A DNA stretch of 35,650 nt from Bryobacteraceae bacterium (GCA_947458745.1 CANGYQ010000026.1:1-35650), one strand, 5' to 3'; positions 1-8,980 are shown, counted from the stretch's first letter. The notes: generated by a model from the letters alone, not told the origin. Translations and numbers: made by a program.

Positions 1-972
1 CACTCGAGGCTTGTTGGTCTCCACCGTCACCAGGCGGCGCAGGGAGTTATTCTTGGCATTCTCTTCGCCTTCCAGGCCCTCCACCGACACCTCAATCGTC
101 CGGGGCCCCGGATTGCCGGCAGCAAACAAGAGCGTCTCAGTCTGCGTGCGTCCGTCCGCCTTCAGCAGCACTTCACGATTCGCAATCGTCTTGCCATCAC
201 TGCGGGCCACCAGGCGGGCCCTGCGGTTGGCGTATCCGTTCTGGCGGAAGCTGACCTGGGCCGACAAGCGAGCGCCGTTCAGCGTCCGGGCCGGCAGTTC
301 CACCTGGGTCAGTTCCAGATCCTTTTCGAACCTCTCCCGGCCAAACCCAATGGTGTGAACAGGAATCCGCAGCCGCCGGACTTCGGCCAGCGAGTCGGCG
401 TCGATACCGCCGGAATTATCCGCGCCATCCGAAAGCAGGACGACCGCACCAACCGGGAGCGTCGCCGCTTCGCCGGCAGCCTGTTTCAAGCTGTCGCCCA
501 ATCGGGTGGCCACCTGCTGACCTTTCAGATCAGCCGCCTTGGCCACGCGCTCAATGCCCGAGCCGGCGCGGTAGAGCCGCACCTGGAATCGGTCGCTCAA
601 CTTCTGCAGCAACCCGGAATCCAGCGTCTGGCGGGCCTGGTCCAATCGGGTCGAGCTCCCCTCGCTGGTGGTCATGCTGTGCGAATCGTCCACCATCACG
701 GCGACCACGTTCTGCTGCGGCTTCAAGCTGGAAACACGCAGCGCGGGTTGCCACAACAAAGTGAGCAGTAGTGCCGCCAGCAGGCTTTGGAGCGTCCAGA
801 TAGTGGCCCGCCGCACCGTCGGCATTGAGGTACGCCGCATGATGAGCAGCCCCAAACCTGCAGTGGCCGCGCCGATCGCAATCCCGAGCGCCCACAGGGG
901 AGCAGCGCCCAAAAAGACGATGTCTCCTTTGGAGAAGATACGGGCCGGATATGAGAAAAGTAGTTCGAACAT
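1..972 (-). CDS. Membrane-anchored VWA-domain protein (3' end outside window)
   Basis: Partial gene: 324 codons are visible and the frame is still open at base 1. The ATG at 970-972 is the first possible start because an in-frame TAA lies directly before it. Two hydrophobic segments (about residues 18-45 and 55-75) are followed by a von Willebrand factor A domain. Its metal-site DxSxS motif is D95-D-S97-H-S99, and a second VWA strand carries SDG at 181-183. The region after about residue 215 looks like the beta-sandwich linker common in this type of protein. Homologues in Acidobacteriota and Planctomycetota are about 700-800 residues with a glutamine-amidotransferase-like C-terminus and sit in MoxR/DUF58/BatA-type clusters (family knowledge). 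It follows the DUF4159 gene after 25 nt and is probably cotranscribed with it. The exact role is unknown; envelope stress or complex assembly is only inferred. Confidence 0.9.
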   Translation of the reverse strand, partial: MFELLFSYPARIFSKGDIVFLGAAPLWALGIAIGAATAGLGLLIMRRTSMPTVRRATIWTLQSLLAALLLTLLWQPALRVSSLKPQQNVVAVMVDDSHSMTTSEGSSTRLDQARQTLDSGLLQKLSDRFQVRLYRAGSGIERVAKAADLKGQQVATRLGDSLKQAAGEAATLPVGAVVLLSDGADNSGGIDADSLAEVRRLRIPVHTIGFGRERFEKDLELTQVELPARTLNGARLSAQVSFRQNGYANRRARLVARSDGKTIANREVLLKADGRTQTETLLFAAGNPGPRTIEVSVEGLEGEENAKNNSLRRLVTVETNKPRV

Positions 973-997
973 TTAGGGGCGGCCCAAATTTGAGAAG

Positions 998-1795
998 TTA
1001 ATGAGTCATCGAATAAATAATGTAATTGATCCCGATCCGGTAACCCAGCGAAGTATACTTTTCCGGATAACGCGGCAGATCGGCATGTTCCCAGGAATCG
1101 CCCAGATCCATGTTGTGACAGATGCCCACCATCACGCGGCCCTTATCATCGACAACGCCCGCCCACTTGGGGTCCACGCCGTCCTGTTCGTAGGTGCGGC
1201 CGGTGTAGAACATCACCATGCCCGGCACTTGTACCTTTTGGTCGATGTCATAAAGCACGTGGAAGATGTGATCTTTTGAATCCAGGTCCAAGACCGGCCG
1301 GTCCGGGAACACCCGGCTGAGGCTGGCCAGAAACACCTCCCATTCGAAAGAGCCATGGAAATCGTCCACCATCAGGAACCCGCCACGCAGCAGATACTCG
1401 CGCAATTTTTTGCACTGCGCATCGGTGAGGTCCCAGTGGCCTACTTCGACACCGTAGATAAAGGGGTAGTTGAAGATCTCGTCGCCATCCAGATCAACGA
1501 CATTCTCCAGGGAACGCACATGGAGGCGGGTCAGGCGGCGAACGCCTTGCATGAAGTGGCGGTCCGCGGAAGGGTAGTCCGTGCTCCAGGAACCACGCAC
1601 GCCCCACATGCCGGAGCCACCGCGGTAGGAAGGATAACGGAGGCGCGTGAAGACGAACTCCGTCGCTTCATTGGCATCAGCGGGAATGGGGACATCTTCC
1701 TCATCACCCCGGCCACGCCGCCCAAACTGGGCGTACATGATGCTTGCCAACATGAACACGACGAAACCAGCCACCGCCCAATTCCGGACTCGCAT
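998..1795 (-). CDS. DUF4159 domain-containing exported protein
   Basis: 265 residues. The N-terminus is a signal peptide or anchor (residues 5-22, ending near YAQ), followed by a short Arg/Gly-rich, acidic stretch. The rest matches the DUF4159 pattern: FTRLRYPSYRG near residue 50, a central YGVEVGHWDLTD segment, then LREYLLRGGFLMVDDFHG, and a C-terminal YRIGINYIIYSMTH. The domain resembles the GATase1-like fold, but I see no catalytic triad I would assert. DUF4159 genes are usually neighbours of MoxR ATPase, DUF58 and VWA genes, which agrees with the VWA gene 25 nt downstream. It is transcribed away from the proline dehydrogenase gene, with 164 nt between the two starts. Function unknown. Confidence 0.9.
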   Translation of the reverse strand: MRVRNWAVAGFVVFMLASIMYAQFGRRGRGDEEDVPIPADANEATEFVFTRLRYPSYRGGSGMWGVRGSWSTDYPSADRHFMQGVRRLTRLHVRSLENVVDLDGDEIFNYPFIYGVEVGHWDLTDAQCKKLREYLLRGGFLMVDDFHGSFEWEVFLASLSRVFPDRPVLDLDSKDHIFHVLYDIDQKVQVPGMVMFYTGRTYEQDGVDPKWAGVVDDKGRVMVGICHNMDLGDSWEHADLPRYPEKYTSLGYRIGINYIIYSMTH

Positions 1796-1959
1796 GGGTA
1801 TCAGTTTGACGCCAGCATAGCACGTAGGTTACGAAAGAATTTTTCTGATTCCCGAGGTCCCCGAAAGGCGCGGCGACGGGAAGAGTGCCTCGCCTCTCAA
1901 CGTAACGCAATTTGTCTACATTCCTGTCCAGACTCGCCCGATAATGGGGACAGCGGAAT

Positions 1960-2853
1960 ATGCTGCGCCAGACTTTACTCTTCCTGTCGGCTCAACCCCG
2001 GCTTCGCCACTGGGCGGAGACGTCCGCACTGGCTGGACCGCTCACCCGGCGGTTTGTAGCGGGAACCACCCTCGACGACGTCATCCGCGTCTGCCGGGAG
2101 ATCAATGGCCAGGGCATCGCTACGTCCCTGGATCATTTGGGTGAGAATGTCACGTCGGCCGCCGAAGCCGGAGAAAGCCGCGACCAGGCACTGGAGGGAT
2201 TGACGCGGATCGCCGATCAACGCTTGAACTCCACCGTGTCGATCAAGCTGACTCAATTTGGACTCGATCTCGGTACCGGCCTCTGCCTCGACAACGTCGC
2301 GCCGCTGATGGAACGCGCCCGTGACATCGGCACCCGGGTGGAGATTGACATGGAATCAACGGTCTACACGGACCGGACGCTGGAGATTGTGACCGCACTG
2401 CATCAGCGGTTCGGCTGCGTCCGGGCCGTCATCCAGGCCTACCTGCGGCGCAGCGAAGCCGACATCCGGCTGCTGTCGGAAGCCAGCATCCCGGTGCGGC
2501 TATGCAAAGGGGCCTACAACGAAGACGCGGCGGTGGCCTACCCGGAAAAGGCGCAGGTGGACGAGAACTATCGGCAGCTGGCGCGGCTGCTGTTGGAGAT
2601 CGGCACCGATCCGGCCTTGGCCACCCACGACGACCGCATGGTGGCGGTGGGGAAAGGCCATCCCGCGGACAAGTTTGAGTATCAGATGTTGTATGGAGTG
2701 CGCCGGGACCTGCAACGCAGGCTGGTGGCGGAAGGCTACCGCCTGCGGCTCTACGTGCCCTACGGAGACGCGTGGTATCCGTACTTTATGCGCCGGTTAG
2801 CCGAACGGCCAGCGAACTTGTTGTTTTTGGCGAAAAGCCTTTTCCGAAATTAG
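1960..2853 (+). CDS. Proline dehydrogenase (monofunctional, FAD-dependent)
   Basis: 297 residues, the normal size for stand-alone PRODH rather than the large PutA fusion. It oxidises L-proline to delta-1-pyrroline-5-carboxylate with FAD and passes electrons to the quinone pool at the inner membrane face. Diagnostic segments are all present: the strand IKLTQFGLDL, the DMEST loop near residue 130, the RLCKGAYNE segment near 180, EYQMLYGVR near 245, and the C-terminal RLYVPYGDAWYPYFMRR with RPAN, which carries the substrate-binding arginines. No P5C dehydrogenase is in the window, so the second step is encoded elsewhere. A GATAAT hexamer at 1940-1945 is a possible -10 box, but no matching -35 box is at a good distance. 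It is a single gene, divergent from DUF4159. Confidence 0.97.
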   Translation: MLRQTLLFLSAQPRLRHWAETSALAGPLTRRFVAGTTLDDVIRVCREINGQGIATSLDHLGENVTSAAEAGESRDQALEGLTRIADQRLNSTVSIKLTQFGLDLGTGLCLDNVAPLMERARDIGTRVEIDMESTVYTDRTLEIVTALHQRFGCVRAVIQAYLRRSEADIRLLSEASIPVRLCKGAYNEDAAVAYPEKAQVDENYRQLARLLLEIGTDPALATHDDRMVAVGKGHPADKFEYQMLYGVRRDLQRRLVAEGYRLRLYVPYGDAWYPYFMRRLAERPANLLFLAKSLFRN

Positions 2854-2915
2854 CGGGAACCAAGACCCGGCCCGGGCTGTCCTAATGGGTGACGGGTGAT
2901 CAGGACGAGGATGAG

Positions 2916-3353
2916 ATGAGATATTGGGGCTTGTTTATCGCGAAGCTGGCCGCCGTGTTCGGCGTGGCGGCTGCCTTGAAGTGGCTCATCCGGGCCGTGG
3001 TCCCCATTGGCTATACGGCCACGCGGTTTGGCCACGCTCCGTTTTCGCACGATCTCGCCTACACGACGGCCATGATGGTCTACACGCTGATCTGCATTGG
3101 CCTGTTGGCGCTGGTGGTGATCGACCAGAAGTACCGATGCCGGACGTGCGCCCGGCGGCTGCGGATGCCGGTGAATAGTGGCTCCTGGTCGGCCGCCACC
3201 ATCTTTGCGCCGCCCCGCACGGAGTTTATCTGTCCTTATGGCCACGGCACCATGACCCAACCGGAGCTTCAGATTGCGGGACGCGAAACGGCGGTTTGGG
3301 TGGAGCACAAAGACATCTGGGAAGAATTGGAATCACTCGGCCCCAAGCGCTAG
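2916..3353 (+). CDS. Small two-helix membrane protein with a Cys-rich cytoplasmic or periplasmic patch
   Basis: About 145 residues from the ATG at 2916. This start was preferred to a GTG at 2889 because GAGG at 2907-2910 gives a Shine-Dalgarno site 5 nt upstream. Two transmembrane segments are visible (about residues 5-27 and 46-67). They are followed by CRTCARRLRMP and, about 40 residues later, CPYGH. This is a Cys-x2-Cys plus Cys/His arrangement that could bind zinc. I do not recognise a named family. It lies between proline dehydrogenase and the penicillin-binding protein on the same strand, with short gaps, so it could share a transcript with the latter. Confidence 0.72.
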   Translation: MRYWGLFIAKLAAVFGVAAALKWLIRAVVPIGYTATRFGHAPFSHDLAYTTAMMVYTLICIGLLALVVIDQKYRCRTCARRLRMPVNSGSWSAATIFAPPRTEFICPYGHGTMTQPELQIAGRETAVWVEHKDIWEELESLGPKR

Positions 3354-3402
3354 GGACTTTGCGCGAAGGCGCGCCGCGAAACGGGTTGATACACTGCGGT
3401 TA

Positions 3403-5889
3403 GTGGGAAGCAAAAACAAGGTCTCGCGGAATTCTACCCCCGGGCGCCCGTTTGGCGCAAGCTGGGTCCGCTGGCTATTGGTGGCCGGTGGAGTGGGGCT
3501 GATGTCCGCCTTGGCCGTGACGGGCTATTTCTACTTTAAGTACGCCCGGCTGATCGAAGAAAAGCTGGCCGTCGGCCCCTTCGCCAAGACCTCCAAGCTC
3601 TACGCGGCACCGGAAACGGTCCACGTAGGCGACGAACTGACGGCCGACGATATTGCCTCTGAGTTGCGCCGCGCCGGCTACCGGGAATCGGAAGGCGGGC
3701 TGATCGGCTGGTTCAAGAAGCGGCCCGACGGCATCGAAATCTTCCCCGGGCCGGACTCCTTCTTCCGCCAGGAATCCTTCCTGATCAAGTTCTCTTCGGG
3801 CGATAGCGGCCGCACCCAGGTGGCCAGCATTGTCTCGTTACGCGACGCTTCCCGGCGCACCGTCTACCAGTTGGAGCCGGAACTGGTGACCAACCTGTTT
3901 GACCGCAACCGTCAAAAGCGCCGCATCGTCAAGTTTGAAGATATCCCCCCGCACCTGGTGCAAGCCGTTGTTTCGGTGGAAGATAAGCGCTTCTTCAAGC
4001 ATGCCGGGTTTGACCCGTTGCGCATCATGAAGGCCGCCTTTGTCGACATTAAGGCCGGCCGTCACGCCGAAGGGGCTTCGACGCTGACGATGCAACTGGC
4101 GCGCGGCATCTGGCTGACCCCGGAGAAATCCTGGAAGCGCAAGGCCGCCGAAACGCTGATCACCCTGCATCTGGAGCGGACACTCACCAAAGAGCAGATT
4201 TTTGAGTACTACTCCAACAACGTCGATATGGGCCGCCGGGGCAGCTTCCAGATTTTGGGCTTTGGGGAAGCAGCCCAGGCCTATTTCGGCAAGGACATCA
4301 AGCAATTGACGCTGGCTGAGGCCGCCACACTGGCCGGTTTGATCCAGCGGCCCAGCTTTACCAACCCCGTCCGCTGGCCGGAACGGTCCCGTTCCCGGCG
4401 CAATGTCGTGCTGACGCTGATGCGGGACAACGGATATATCGACGACCGCGGCTATGCCGTGGCGGCCGAGGCTCCGGTTCAGGTGGCGATGGGTACCGTG
4501 GACTCCAACGACGCCCCCTATTTTGTCGATCTGGCCAATGACTGGCTGCAGGACAACATGGCGGAGCACGACTTCCAGAACCGTGCCTACCGGATCTACA
4601 CGACGCTGGACCCCCGCCTGCAGAAGGACGCGGCCGATGCCGTGCGGGCCGGTATCAAGGAACCCGATGAACTGGTGGAGAAGCGCCGCAAGCGCACCAA
4701 GGAAGCCGAACGCGAGGTCCAGGTGGCGCTGGTCGCCCTGGACGCGGAAACCGGTGAAGTACGGGCACTGCTGGGCGGGCGGAACTACGGCACCAGCCAG
4801 TTGAACCGAGTGCTGTCCAAGCGCCAACCGGGATCGATCTTTAAGCCGTTTGTCTATGCGGCGGCCCTGAACACCGGGCTCGATCCGAATGCCAAAACCG
4901 TGATCACCCCCTCCATGACGCTGATGGACGAGGCCAAGGTGTTTCACTACGAGGACAAAGAGTATGAGCCGGGCAATTTCGGGGACAAGTTTTATGGCCA
5001 GGTCACCGTCCGGCAAGCCCTGGCCAAAAGCCTGAATATCCCGACGGTGGAACTGGCGGAGATGGCCGGCTATGCGGAAGTGGCGTCGCTGGCCAAGAAG
5101 GCCGGATTACCGAACCAGATCGCCACGCCGTCCATTGCGCTGGGCTCCTACGACGCGACACCGCTCGACATGGCGGGCTCCTACACGATCTTCGCCAATG
5201 GGGGCAACTACATCAAGCCGACGCTGGTCAAGGCGATCTACACCCAGGATGGCGAGCGGATTTTTGAGGCCAAGCCGGATAAGCGCAAAGTGCTCGATCC
5301 GCGCGTGGCCTACATGATGGTCAACCTGATGGAAGAAGTGATGCGCACCGGCACCGGAGCCGGTGTCCGGGGCCGGGGCTTCGTATTGCCGGCGGCGGGC
5401 AAGACGGGTACGTCGCGCGATGCTTGGTTTGCGGGCTTCACCTCCAAGCTGATCACGGTGGTGTGGGTGGGTTTTGATGACAACACCGACCTGAAGCTGG
5501 AAGGAGCCAAGGCCGCGCTGCCCATTTGGACCGAGTTCATGAAGCGGGCCCACCTGCATAGCGACTACAAGAGCGCGCTGCCGTTTGCGCCGCCCGAAGG
5601 AGTAACCCTCACCCAGTGCGGCGAACGGAGCGAGGTTTTCATCACCGGCACCCAGCCCGCTGATTCCTGTGGCGGGTCAGGCGGGACGCAGGTAGCATCC
5701 TGGGAAGAGCCCACTGCGCCCGGTGCCGAGACAACCCAACCCGGCGAACCGGCAGCACCCCGCAGATCGGCGCGTGTGGCCCGGGCTGAGCCGCAATCGA
5801 TTCCAATTCCGGCCCCAGCCACGGCGACGCAGCCGACAGCGAAAGAAAAGAAGGGACTGTTTGACCGTTTTCGGGCTATATTCAGGTAG
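3403..5889 (+). CDS. Class A penicillin-binding protein (bifunctional transglycosylase/transpeptidase, PBP1-type)
   Basis: Builds peptidoglycan in the periplasm: the GT51 domain polymerises lipid II and the C-terminal domain cross-links stems. The start is taken as the GTG at 3403, giving 828 residues. The frame is open back to 3274, but that start would overlap the previous gene by 80 nt. There is one transmembrane helix (about 23-47), then a UB2H-like segment (about 57-130) as in PBP1b. GT51 follows, with SVEDKRFFKH holding catalytic Glu193, then GASTLTMQLAR and EYYSNNVDMG. Transpeptidase motifs are S478-I-F-K481, S543-L-N545 and K667-T-G669. The tail after about residue 745 is rich in Pro, Ala and Ser and ends in a basic, Phe-rich stretch. 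The two TPR genes that follow closely may be cotranscribed. Confidence 0.95.
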   Translation: MGSKNKVSRNSTPGRPFGASWVRWLLVAGGVGLMSALAVTGYFYFKYARLIEEKLAVGPFAKTSKLYAAPETVHVGDELTADDIASELRRAGYRESEGGLIGWFKKRPDGIEIFPGPDSFFRQESFLIKFSSGDSGRTQVASIVSLRDASRRTVYQLEPELVTNLFDRNRQKRRIVKFEDIPPHLVQAVVSVEDKRFFKHAGFDPLRIMKAAFVDIKAGRHAEGASTLTMQLARGIWLTPEKSWKRKAAETLITLHLERTLTKEQIFEYYSNNVDMGRRGSFQILGFGEAAQAYFGKDIKQLTLAEAATLAGLIQRPSFTNPVRWPERSRSRRNVVLTLMRDNGYIDDRGYAVAAEAPVQVAMGTVDSNDAPYFVDLANDWLQDNMAEHDFQNRAYRIYTTLDPRLQKDAADAVRAGIKEPDELVEKRRKRTKEAEREVQVALVALDAETGEVRALLGGRNYGTSQLNRVLSKRQPGSIFKPFVYAAALNTGLDPNAKTVITPSMTLMDEAKVFHYEDKEYEPGNFGDKFYGQVTVRQALAKSLNIPTVELAEMAGYAEVASLAKKAGLPNQIATPSIALGSYDATPLDMAGSYTIFANGGNYIKPTLVKAIYTQDGERIFEAKPDKRKVLDPRVAYMMVNLMEEVMRTGTGAGVRGRGFVLPAAGKTGTSRDAWFAGFTSKLITVVWVGFDDNTDLKLEGAKAALPIWTEFMKRAHLHSDYKSALPFAPPEGVTLTQCGERSEVFITGTQPADSCGGSGGTQVASWEEPTAPGAETTQPGEPAAPRRSARVARAEPQSIPIPAPATATQPTAKEKKGLFDRFRAIFR

Positions 5890-5893
5890 TTTC

Positions 5894-5899
5894 GGGAGG
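5894..5899 (+). promoter_or_regulatory. Shine-Dalgarno site for the 5905 TPR gene
   Basis: GGGAGG lies 5 nt before the ATG at 5905. It fixes that start in the 15-nt gap after the penicillin-binding protein gene. Confidence 0.7.
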
Positions 5900-5904
5900 C
5901 AGCC

Positions 5905-6702
5905 ATGCTGACACTCGTCTTGCTCGCAAGTATCTCGGCGCAACAGAGCGCACCCGTCCCGGGAGCCTCCAGTGCCGCCGCGCCTGCTCAGAGTTTTGCC
6001 GACACGCGCGGAGGGCTCAAGACCACCACTCCACCCGCCGCTCCAGGGACCCAACTGGGGCCCGAGATGCGGGGCGATATTTTCATGGCGCGCAAGATGT
6101 ACCGCGAAGCCGCGGAGATGTACAAGCAGATGGACCCGTCGTCGGCCATCACCTGGAACAAGGTGGGGATCGCCTACCACCAGATGCTGGACCTGGATGC
6201 GGCGCGGCGCTACTACGAACGCGCGGCCAAACTCAACCCGCAATACCCCGAAGCGGTGAACAATCTGGGCACCATCCATTACGCCAAAAAGAACTATCGC
6301 CGGGCCGTCAGTTCGTACCGGCGGGCCCTGCGGCTGACGCCCAACTCCGCCTCGATCCTCAGCAATCTGGGGACGGCCTATTTTGCCCGTAGGAATTACG
6401 ATGAAGCCTTCAAGACCTACCAGCAGGCACTGGCGCTGGATCCGGAGGTATTTGAGCACCGGGGAGCGGCGGGCGTCATGCTGCAGGAGCGGACAGTGGA
6501 AGAGCGGGCGAAGTTCCACTTCTACCTGGCCAAGACCTACGCCAAATCCGGCAACCCGGAACGGGCGTTGAGCTACCTCCGCAAAGCGATCGAGGAAGGC
6601 TTCAAGGAGCGCGATCAGATGAAGGAAGACCCCTCGTTTGCCGCGTTGCGCGAATTACCCGAATTTCAGGAACTCTTGCAGTACAAACCGAAGGTGCTTT
6701 GA
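5905..6702 (+). CDS. Exported tetratricopeptide-repeat protein
   Basis: 265 residues with a short signal peptide (residues 1-13, cut near ISAQ) and a Pro/Ala-rich linker to about residue 50. The remainder is TPR helices: at least four repeats with the usual W-x2-L-G / Y / A / Y-x3-A spacing, for example VNNLGTIHYAKKNYRRAV and LSNLGTAYFARRNYDEAF. The C-terminal part, with YLAKTYAKSGNPERALSYL and a GFKERDQ segment, is typical of acidobacterial TPR proteins ending in a short extra helix pair. It probably acts as a periplasmic protein-interaction scaffold; the partner is unknown. Its stop codon overlaps the start of the next TPR gene, so the two are translationally coupled. Confidence 0.9.
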   Translation: MLTLVLLASISAQQSAPVPGASSAAAPAQSFADTRGGLKTTTPPAAPGTQLGPEMRGDIFMARKMYREAAEMYKQMDPSSAITWNKVGIAYHQMLDLDAARRYYERAAKLNPQYPEAVNNLGTIHYAKKNYRRAVSSYRRALRLTPNSASILSNLGTAYFARRNYDEAFKTYQQALALDPEVFEHRGAAGVMLQERTVEERAKFHFYLAKTYAKSGNPERALSYLRKAIEEGFKERDQMKEDPSFAALRELPEFQELLQYKPKVL

Positions 6703-8381
6703 AACAGCGCAGAGCGTGGTATCTACTGGCCGCCAGCGGCCTCTTGTTGACTGACTGCGGACGAAAGCCGGAGGTGCCGGCGTTTTCACGCTTCGTCATC
6801 GCTCCGGTGGAAGACCTGACTTCGGGCGACCAACTCGCCTGGATTCCGGAGGCTCTCCGCGCGCTTTTGGCCAGCCAGCTTTCGGCTTCGCCCAAAGTGG
6901 AGATAGGCCGCGCCCGGACGCTGGCCGAAACACAGGCCGCGCAAGTGGCGGCGCTCCCGGTCTATTGCCGCTTGGAAGGAACGGCCACGCGGTTGACGCT
7001 CCATTGCTGGAAGCCAGGCGGAGACCCGATCCAATCCAGCGGCCCGGTGTCTGATGGTTTGGCGGGCCTGGTGACGCCGGTGGGGCGCTGGCTTGATGCC
7101 GAGGCGAAACCCTCTCCGGCCTTGAAATCTGAGGCCTTGAAGGCCTATGGCGAGCGCCGGTATGAAGATGCCGTCGCCATCGAACCGGATTTTGGTTTGG
7201 CCTACCAGGACGGAGCGGCGGCTTGGTTGGGCAGCCAGCGGGAAGCGGCCCTGCGGCTGATCGCGGCCGGTATTGCGCGCGGCAAGAATCTCGACGAGCC
7301 GACCCAGGCGCAGTTGATGCTGGATCAGGCCACCCTCTCGGGCGATGCCAAGGGCCAGGCTGCAGCGCTGGAGCGACTGAGCCAGCTTCGGCCCAAGGAC
7401 CCGGTCCGGTTGCGTGGCCTGGTGCAAGCCCAGTTGCGGTCCCGGCAGGCCAAAGCAGCGGCCAGCACGCAGGCCCGCTTAACGGAACTGCTTCCGGCGG
7501 ATCCGGCGGCCTGGAACGATCTGGGGTACATGCGGGTGTATGCAGGCGATCTGAAGGGCGCGCGCGAGGCCCTGGAGAAGTATCGCCAGCTGACACCCGA
7601 TCAACCCAATCCGCTTGATTCGCTGGGGGAGGTGCACTTCTATGCGGGAGACTTTGCCGCCGCCGAAGGGTACTTTCTGGAGTCGTTCAAGAAAGATCCG
7701 ACGTTCCTGACCGGCCAAGGGATGTACAAGGCCGCTTTGGCCCGCTTGATGGCGGGTGACCGGGCGACAGCGGACAAACATTGGAAGGCTTTCCTCGATA
7801 CCTTGACCGACACGCCGGTCCAGGGCAAAGCGTTTCTTCAAGCTCTGTGGCTCTACTGTTCAGACCGCCCGGCCGAAGCCGAAGCGGCGATGAGGGAAGT
7901 CAAAACGCAGTTGGCCGAAACGCATGTCGCACTGTGGAGCCGCTTGCGTGGTGACTCCGCCGGGGCACAGCAAGCGCTACAGCGGGCCTTTCCCACGCGG
8001 CAGGTGAATTCTTTGAACGGGCTCCTGGCGCTGTTCGTGAACGCCAGCCCCGCTTCACCCGCGGAGTGGTCCAAACGTGCCGCGGCTCAGTTCTCAGACC
8101 CGCGCGTGCGGGGCGTCGGCACCTTGGCGTTGGGCACGGCACTGGTGATGAACCAGCACTACGCCGCCGCTGTCGAACTGTTTCGCAACGGGTTGAATCA
8201 GGCACCGATCTCCGAGGACATCGAAGTCCGGGAACTGTTGGCTTGGGCACTGACAGGAGCGGGACAGGAAGCGGAAGCCAAGACATTGCTCGCGCAACAT
8301 GGAGTTCCGCGTTTGCCAACGGCCACACCGCTCGCCCCGATTCTGATTCGGCGCGCTTACTTGGCGTCGCAAAAGAAGTAG
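6699..8381 (+). CDS. TPR-rich exported protein, probable lipoprotein
   Basis: 560 residues from a TTG start at 6699 that overlaps the previous TGA by 2 nt (TTGA). The N-terminus has a basic n-region, a hydrophobic core and a lipobox-like LLTDC with Cys near residue 20. The Asp at -1 is unusual, so lipidation is likely but not certain. Residues about 30-130 resemble the N-terminal beta/alpha domain that precedes TPRs in TolB-like proteins (FVIAPVEDLTSGDQLAWIPEAL); this is a weak resemblance. From about 140 to the end there are many TPR helices. The gene is coupled to the TPR gene before it, and the pair follows the penicillin-binding protein. A role in cell-envelope assembly is inferred from that position only. 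Confidence 0.86.
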   Translation: MKQRRAWYLLAASGLLLTDCGRKPEVPAFSRFVIAPVEDLTSGDQLAWIPEALRALLASQLSASPKVEIGRARTLAETQAAQVAALPVYCRLEGTATRLTLHCWKPGGDPIQSSGPVSDGLAGLVTPVGRWLDAEAKPSPALKSEALKAYGERRYEDAVAIEPDFGLAYQDGAAAWLGSQREAALRLIAAGIARGKNLDEPTQAQLMLDQATLSGDAKGQAAALERLSQLRPKDPVRLRGLVQAQLRSRQAKAAASTQARLTELLPADPAAWNDLGYMRVYAGDLKGAREALEKYRQLTPDQPNPLDSLGEVHFYAGDFAAAEGYFLESFKKDPTFLTGQGMYKAALARLMAGDRATADKHWKAFLDTLTDTPVQGKAFLQALWLYCSDRPAEAEAAMREVKTQLAETHVALWSRLRGDSAGAQQALQRAFPTRQVNSLNGLLALFVNASPASPAEWSKRAAAQFSDPRVRGVGTLALGTALVMNQHYAAAVELFRNGLNQAPISEDIEVRELLAWALTGAGQEAEAKTLLAQHGVPRLPTATPLAPILIRRAYLASQKK

Positions 8382-8415
8382 CGGCACCGGGTTGGGTAGG
8401 CAGGTGGGGAGCGAA

Positions 8416-8847
8416 CTAGGCCTCCCAGGGACGGTGCGCCGCGCCGTGGTCGCGGTCTTTCACCCGGTCATACATGTGGGAGGCGTTCACCGAACCCAGG
8501 CCTTCGTTGTAGAGGCTGGTGAGGCCCAGCGATTCCCGCACGTCTTCGGCAAAGGCATGCAGAGCCACCAACTGTTCCGCCAGGGCCGCTTCGCGCTTAC
8601 CGCTAGGGGTCTGCCAATACTTCTGGTTGCCGCCATCCACCAGCACGCCGATCTCGTTGCCCACCACGAAGCCCAGCGGATCCAACACGTAGGAGGCGTT
8701 GTCTACCTTGACGACAGCCGCACAACGGTCCCGCATGACGGCGGCCTTGCTGTCAGATTTCTTGGCGGCTTTGATGCCCACGCCGGCCATGGCTTTCAAA
8801 CATTCGTCAAAAGTGTCAATATGCGGCTTCACGCGGCGGAAGAACAT
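8416..8847 (-). CDS. Conserved-looking hypothetical protein (143 aa)
   Basis: A soluble, single-domain protein without signal peptide or membrane segment. Its start is MFFRRVKPHIDTFDECL, the middle has a GFVVGNEIGVLVDGG segment, and the C-terminal half contains TPSGKREAALAEQL then SLGLTSLYNEGLGS and a YDRVKDRD segment. Codon use and composition fit its neighbours. I associate this pattern with an uncharacterised acidobacterial family but cannot name a domain or function. It converges on the TPR lipoprotein gene (34 nt between stops) and diverges from the CHRD gene. Confidence 0.8.
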   Translation of the reverse strand: MFFRRVKPHIDTFDECLKAMAGVGIKAAKKSDSKAAVMRDRCAAVVKVDNASYVLDPLGFVVGNEIGVLVDGGNQKYWQTPSGKREAALAEQLVALHAFAEDVRESLGLTSLYNEGLGSVNASHMYDRVKDRDHGAAHRPWEA

Positions 8848-8927
8848 ACGCCCAGTATAGGATAGTCACCCCGCGGGCGTGTATCGATTGTGCTTGTTCG
8901 TGACAACGACTTGTGATGTACTCAAGC

Positions 8928-8946
8928 CGAGGGATGCGTTCCCTCG
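8928..8946. repeat. Inverted repeat (7-bp stem, 5-nt loop) upstream of the CHRD gene
   Basis: CGAGGGA, then five bases, then TCCCTCG: a perfect 7-bp palindrome ending 34 nt before the ATG of the CHRD gene, inside the 133-bp divergent region shared with the 143-aa gene. It could be an operator or a hairpin in the 5' leader. No run of T follows directly, so it is not a standard terminator. Confidence 0.5.
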
Positions 8947-8980
8947 AATGCTGACAGGGTTTGTTTGGGGTTCCACGTTG

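Noticed and set aside
11..976. Three plus-strand frames at the left edge
   Set aside because: Antisense to the VWA gene, whose DxSxS motif and membrane helices are in a continuous minus-strand frame.
1912..1945. Promoter for proline dehydrogenase (TTGTCT and GATAAT)
   Set aside because: The -10-like hexamer is good, but the spacing of 22 nt to the -35-like element is too long to call a promoter.
3838..5016. 392-codon open frame on the minus strand
   Set aside because: Antisense to the penicillin-binding protein, whose motifs are complete on the plus strand.
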